This document shows, piece after piece, positions 63,762-64,000 of a stretch of 64,000 nt of DNA. A program made the translations under genes and the position numbers. Each line of letters begins with the position of its first letter. Within the stretch, counting starts at the first letter, position 1. The notes under the pieces are model-generated. The model ran no database searches. It worked only from the letters and a program-made list of their open reading frames with translations, and was not told the DNA's origin. Source of the stretch: Aureobasidium sp. EXF-3400 (lineage: Eukaryota > Ascomycota > Dothideomycetes > Dothideales > Saccotheciaceae); the NCBI GenBank assembly GCA_024195585.1, contig SWBL01000141.1:1-64000 (forward strand). Direction: 5' to 3'.

Positions 63762-64000
63762 CTACACCACACTGACACCAGTAATGAGACGAGTGGCTGT
63801 AGAGACCACGTCCAGGTGAGCGTTGATGAACCGGAATCTCGAGAGTCTCGCCTGAACCTCTTCGTCGTCTCTGCTGTCCACAACAGTAGCCGAGAAACTC
63901 TTCCCATAGACTAGAACCTTTCCTTCCTCGATCAAGCCAGGACTGTCATCGTAGATGAATTCTAGCCAATTTTGTTGCATCATGTGGACTAGATCGATGT
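63762..64000 (-). CDS. 3' end of a possible type-B carboxylesterase, 5'-partial
   Basis: A minus-strand frame stays open to the window edge and ends at a stop at 63764..63762. The visible 79 residues begin IDLVHMMQQNWLEFIYDDSP. The W-x-x-F-I-x-D-x-x-P pattern resembles the last region of fungal type-B carboxylesterases, where a helix with MMQ-type residues precedes the final strand. The end is charged and then turns to LITGVSVV. Only the final part is present, so the catalytic residues cannot be seen and the call is tentative. The start is outside the window. Confidence 0.45.
   Translation of the reverse strand, partial: IDLVHMMQQNWLEFIYDDSPGLIEEGKVLVYGKSFSATVVDSRDDEEVQARLSRFRFINAHLDVVSTATRLITGVSVV

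Overview
The window is nuclear DNA of a filamentous ascomycete (Pezizomycotina, perhaps Dothideomycetes; the class is inferred only from gene content). The signs are spliceosomal introns mostly of 49-80 nt with GTRNGT donors, branch sites close to CTRAC and AG acceptors, together with fungal-only families: Hsp9/Hsp12-type heat-shock protein, Skt5, Zn2Cys6 regulator, cutinase, tannase, Mrx7, DUF3632 and a fungal secreted ribonuclease. No tRNA, rRNA or CRISPR array was seen. Many exon joins below were placed by hand, and each complete multi-exon model was checked for reading frame.

Layout. 1-17.6 kb is mostly housekeeping: THS1 (5' end cut by the window), a four-exon Hsp9/12-like gene, a small membrane protein, a Ser/Pro-rich disordered protein, a small gene interrupted by an in-frame TAG, SKT5, TRM10, the complex I GRIM-19 subunit, GRC3 and RPA34. 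18-25 kb holds MON1, a tyrosine phosphatase, MRX7 and a PRISE-type reductase. 25-38.5 kb is richer in secretion and nutrition genes: a tannase-family esterase, an F-box-like protein, a divergent Zn2Cys6 regulator and MFS permease, a GNAT, a cutinase and an alpha/beta hydrolase. 39-50.6 kb is again housekeeping: UTP22, cystathionine gamma-synthase, NOP9 and a group II PLP decarboxylase. 51-64 kb is accessory: a GPI-anchored Ser-rich protein, two decayed copies of one unnamed family, an AT-rich relic, an inactive-looking aspartic-protease-like membrane protein, a DUF3632 gene, a five-exon sarcin-type ribonuclease gene, a GMC oxidoreductase with two frameshifts, and the 3' end of a possible carboxylesterase.

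How genes relate. Five genes act in rRNA or tRNA maturation or in Pol I transcription (TRM10, GRC3, RPA34, UTP22, NOP9). GRC3 and RPA34 share one 490-bp divergent promoter that contains a perfect inverted repeat with a TTGGCGG core. The same core occurs in the TRM10/GRIM-19 and UTP22/cystathionine synthase promoters. The Zn2Cys6 regulator and MFS permease form a classic divergent regulator-transporter pair. The most unusual items are the in-frame TAG gene at 6878-7372, the ribonuclease gene at 59865-60604, and the paired decayed paralogues at 52.4 and 57.0-57.8 kb.
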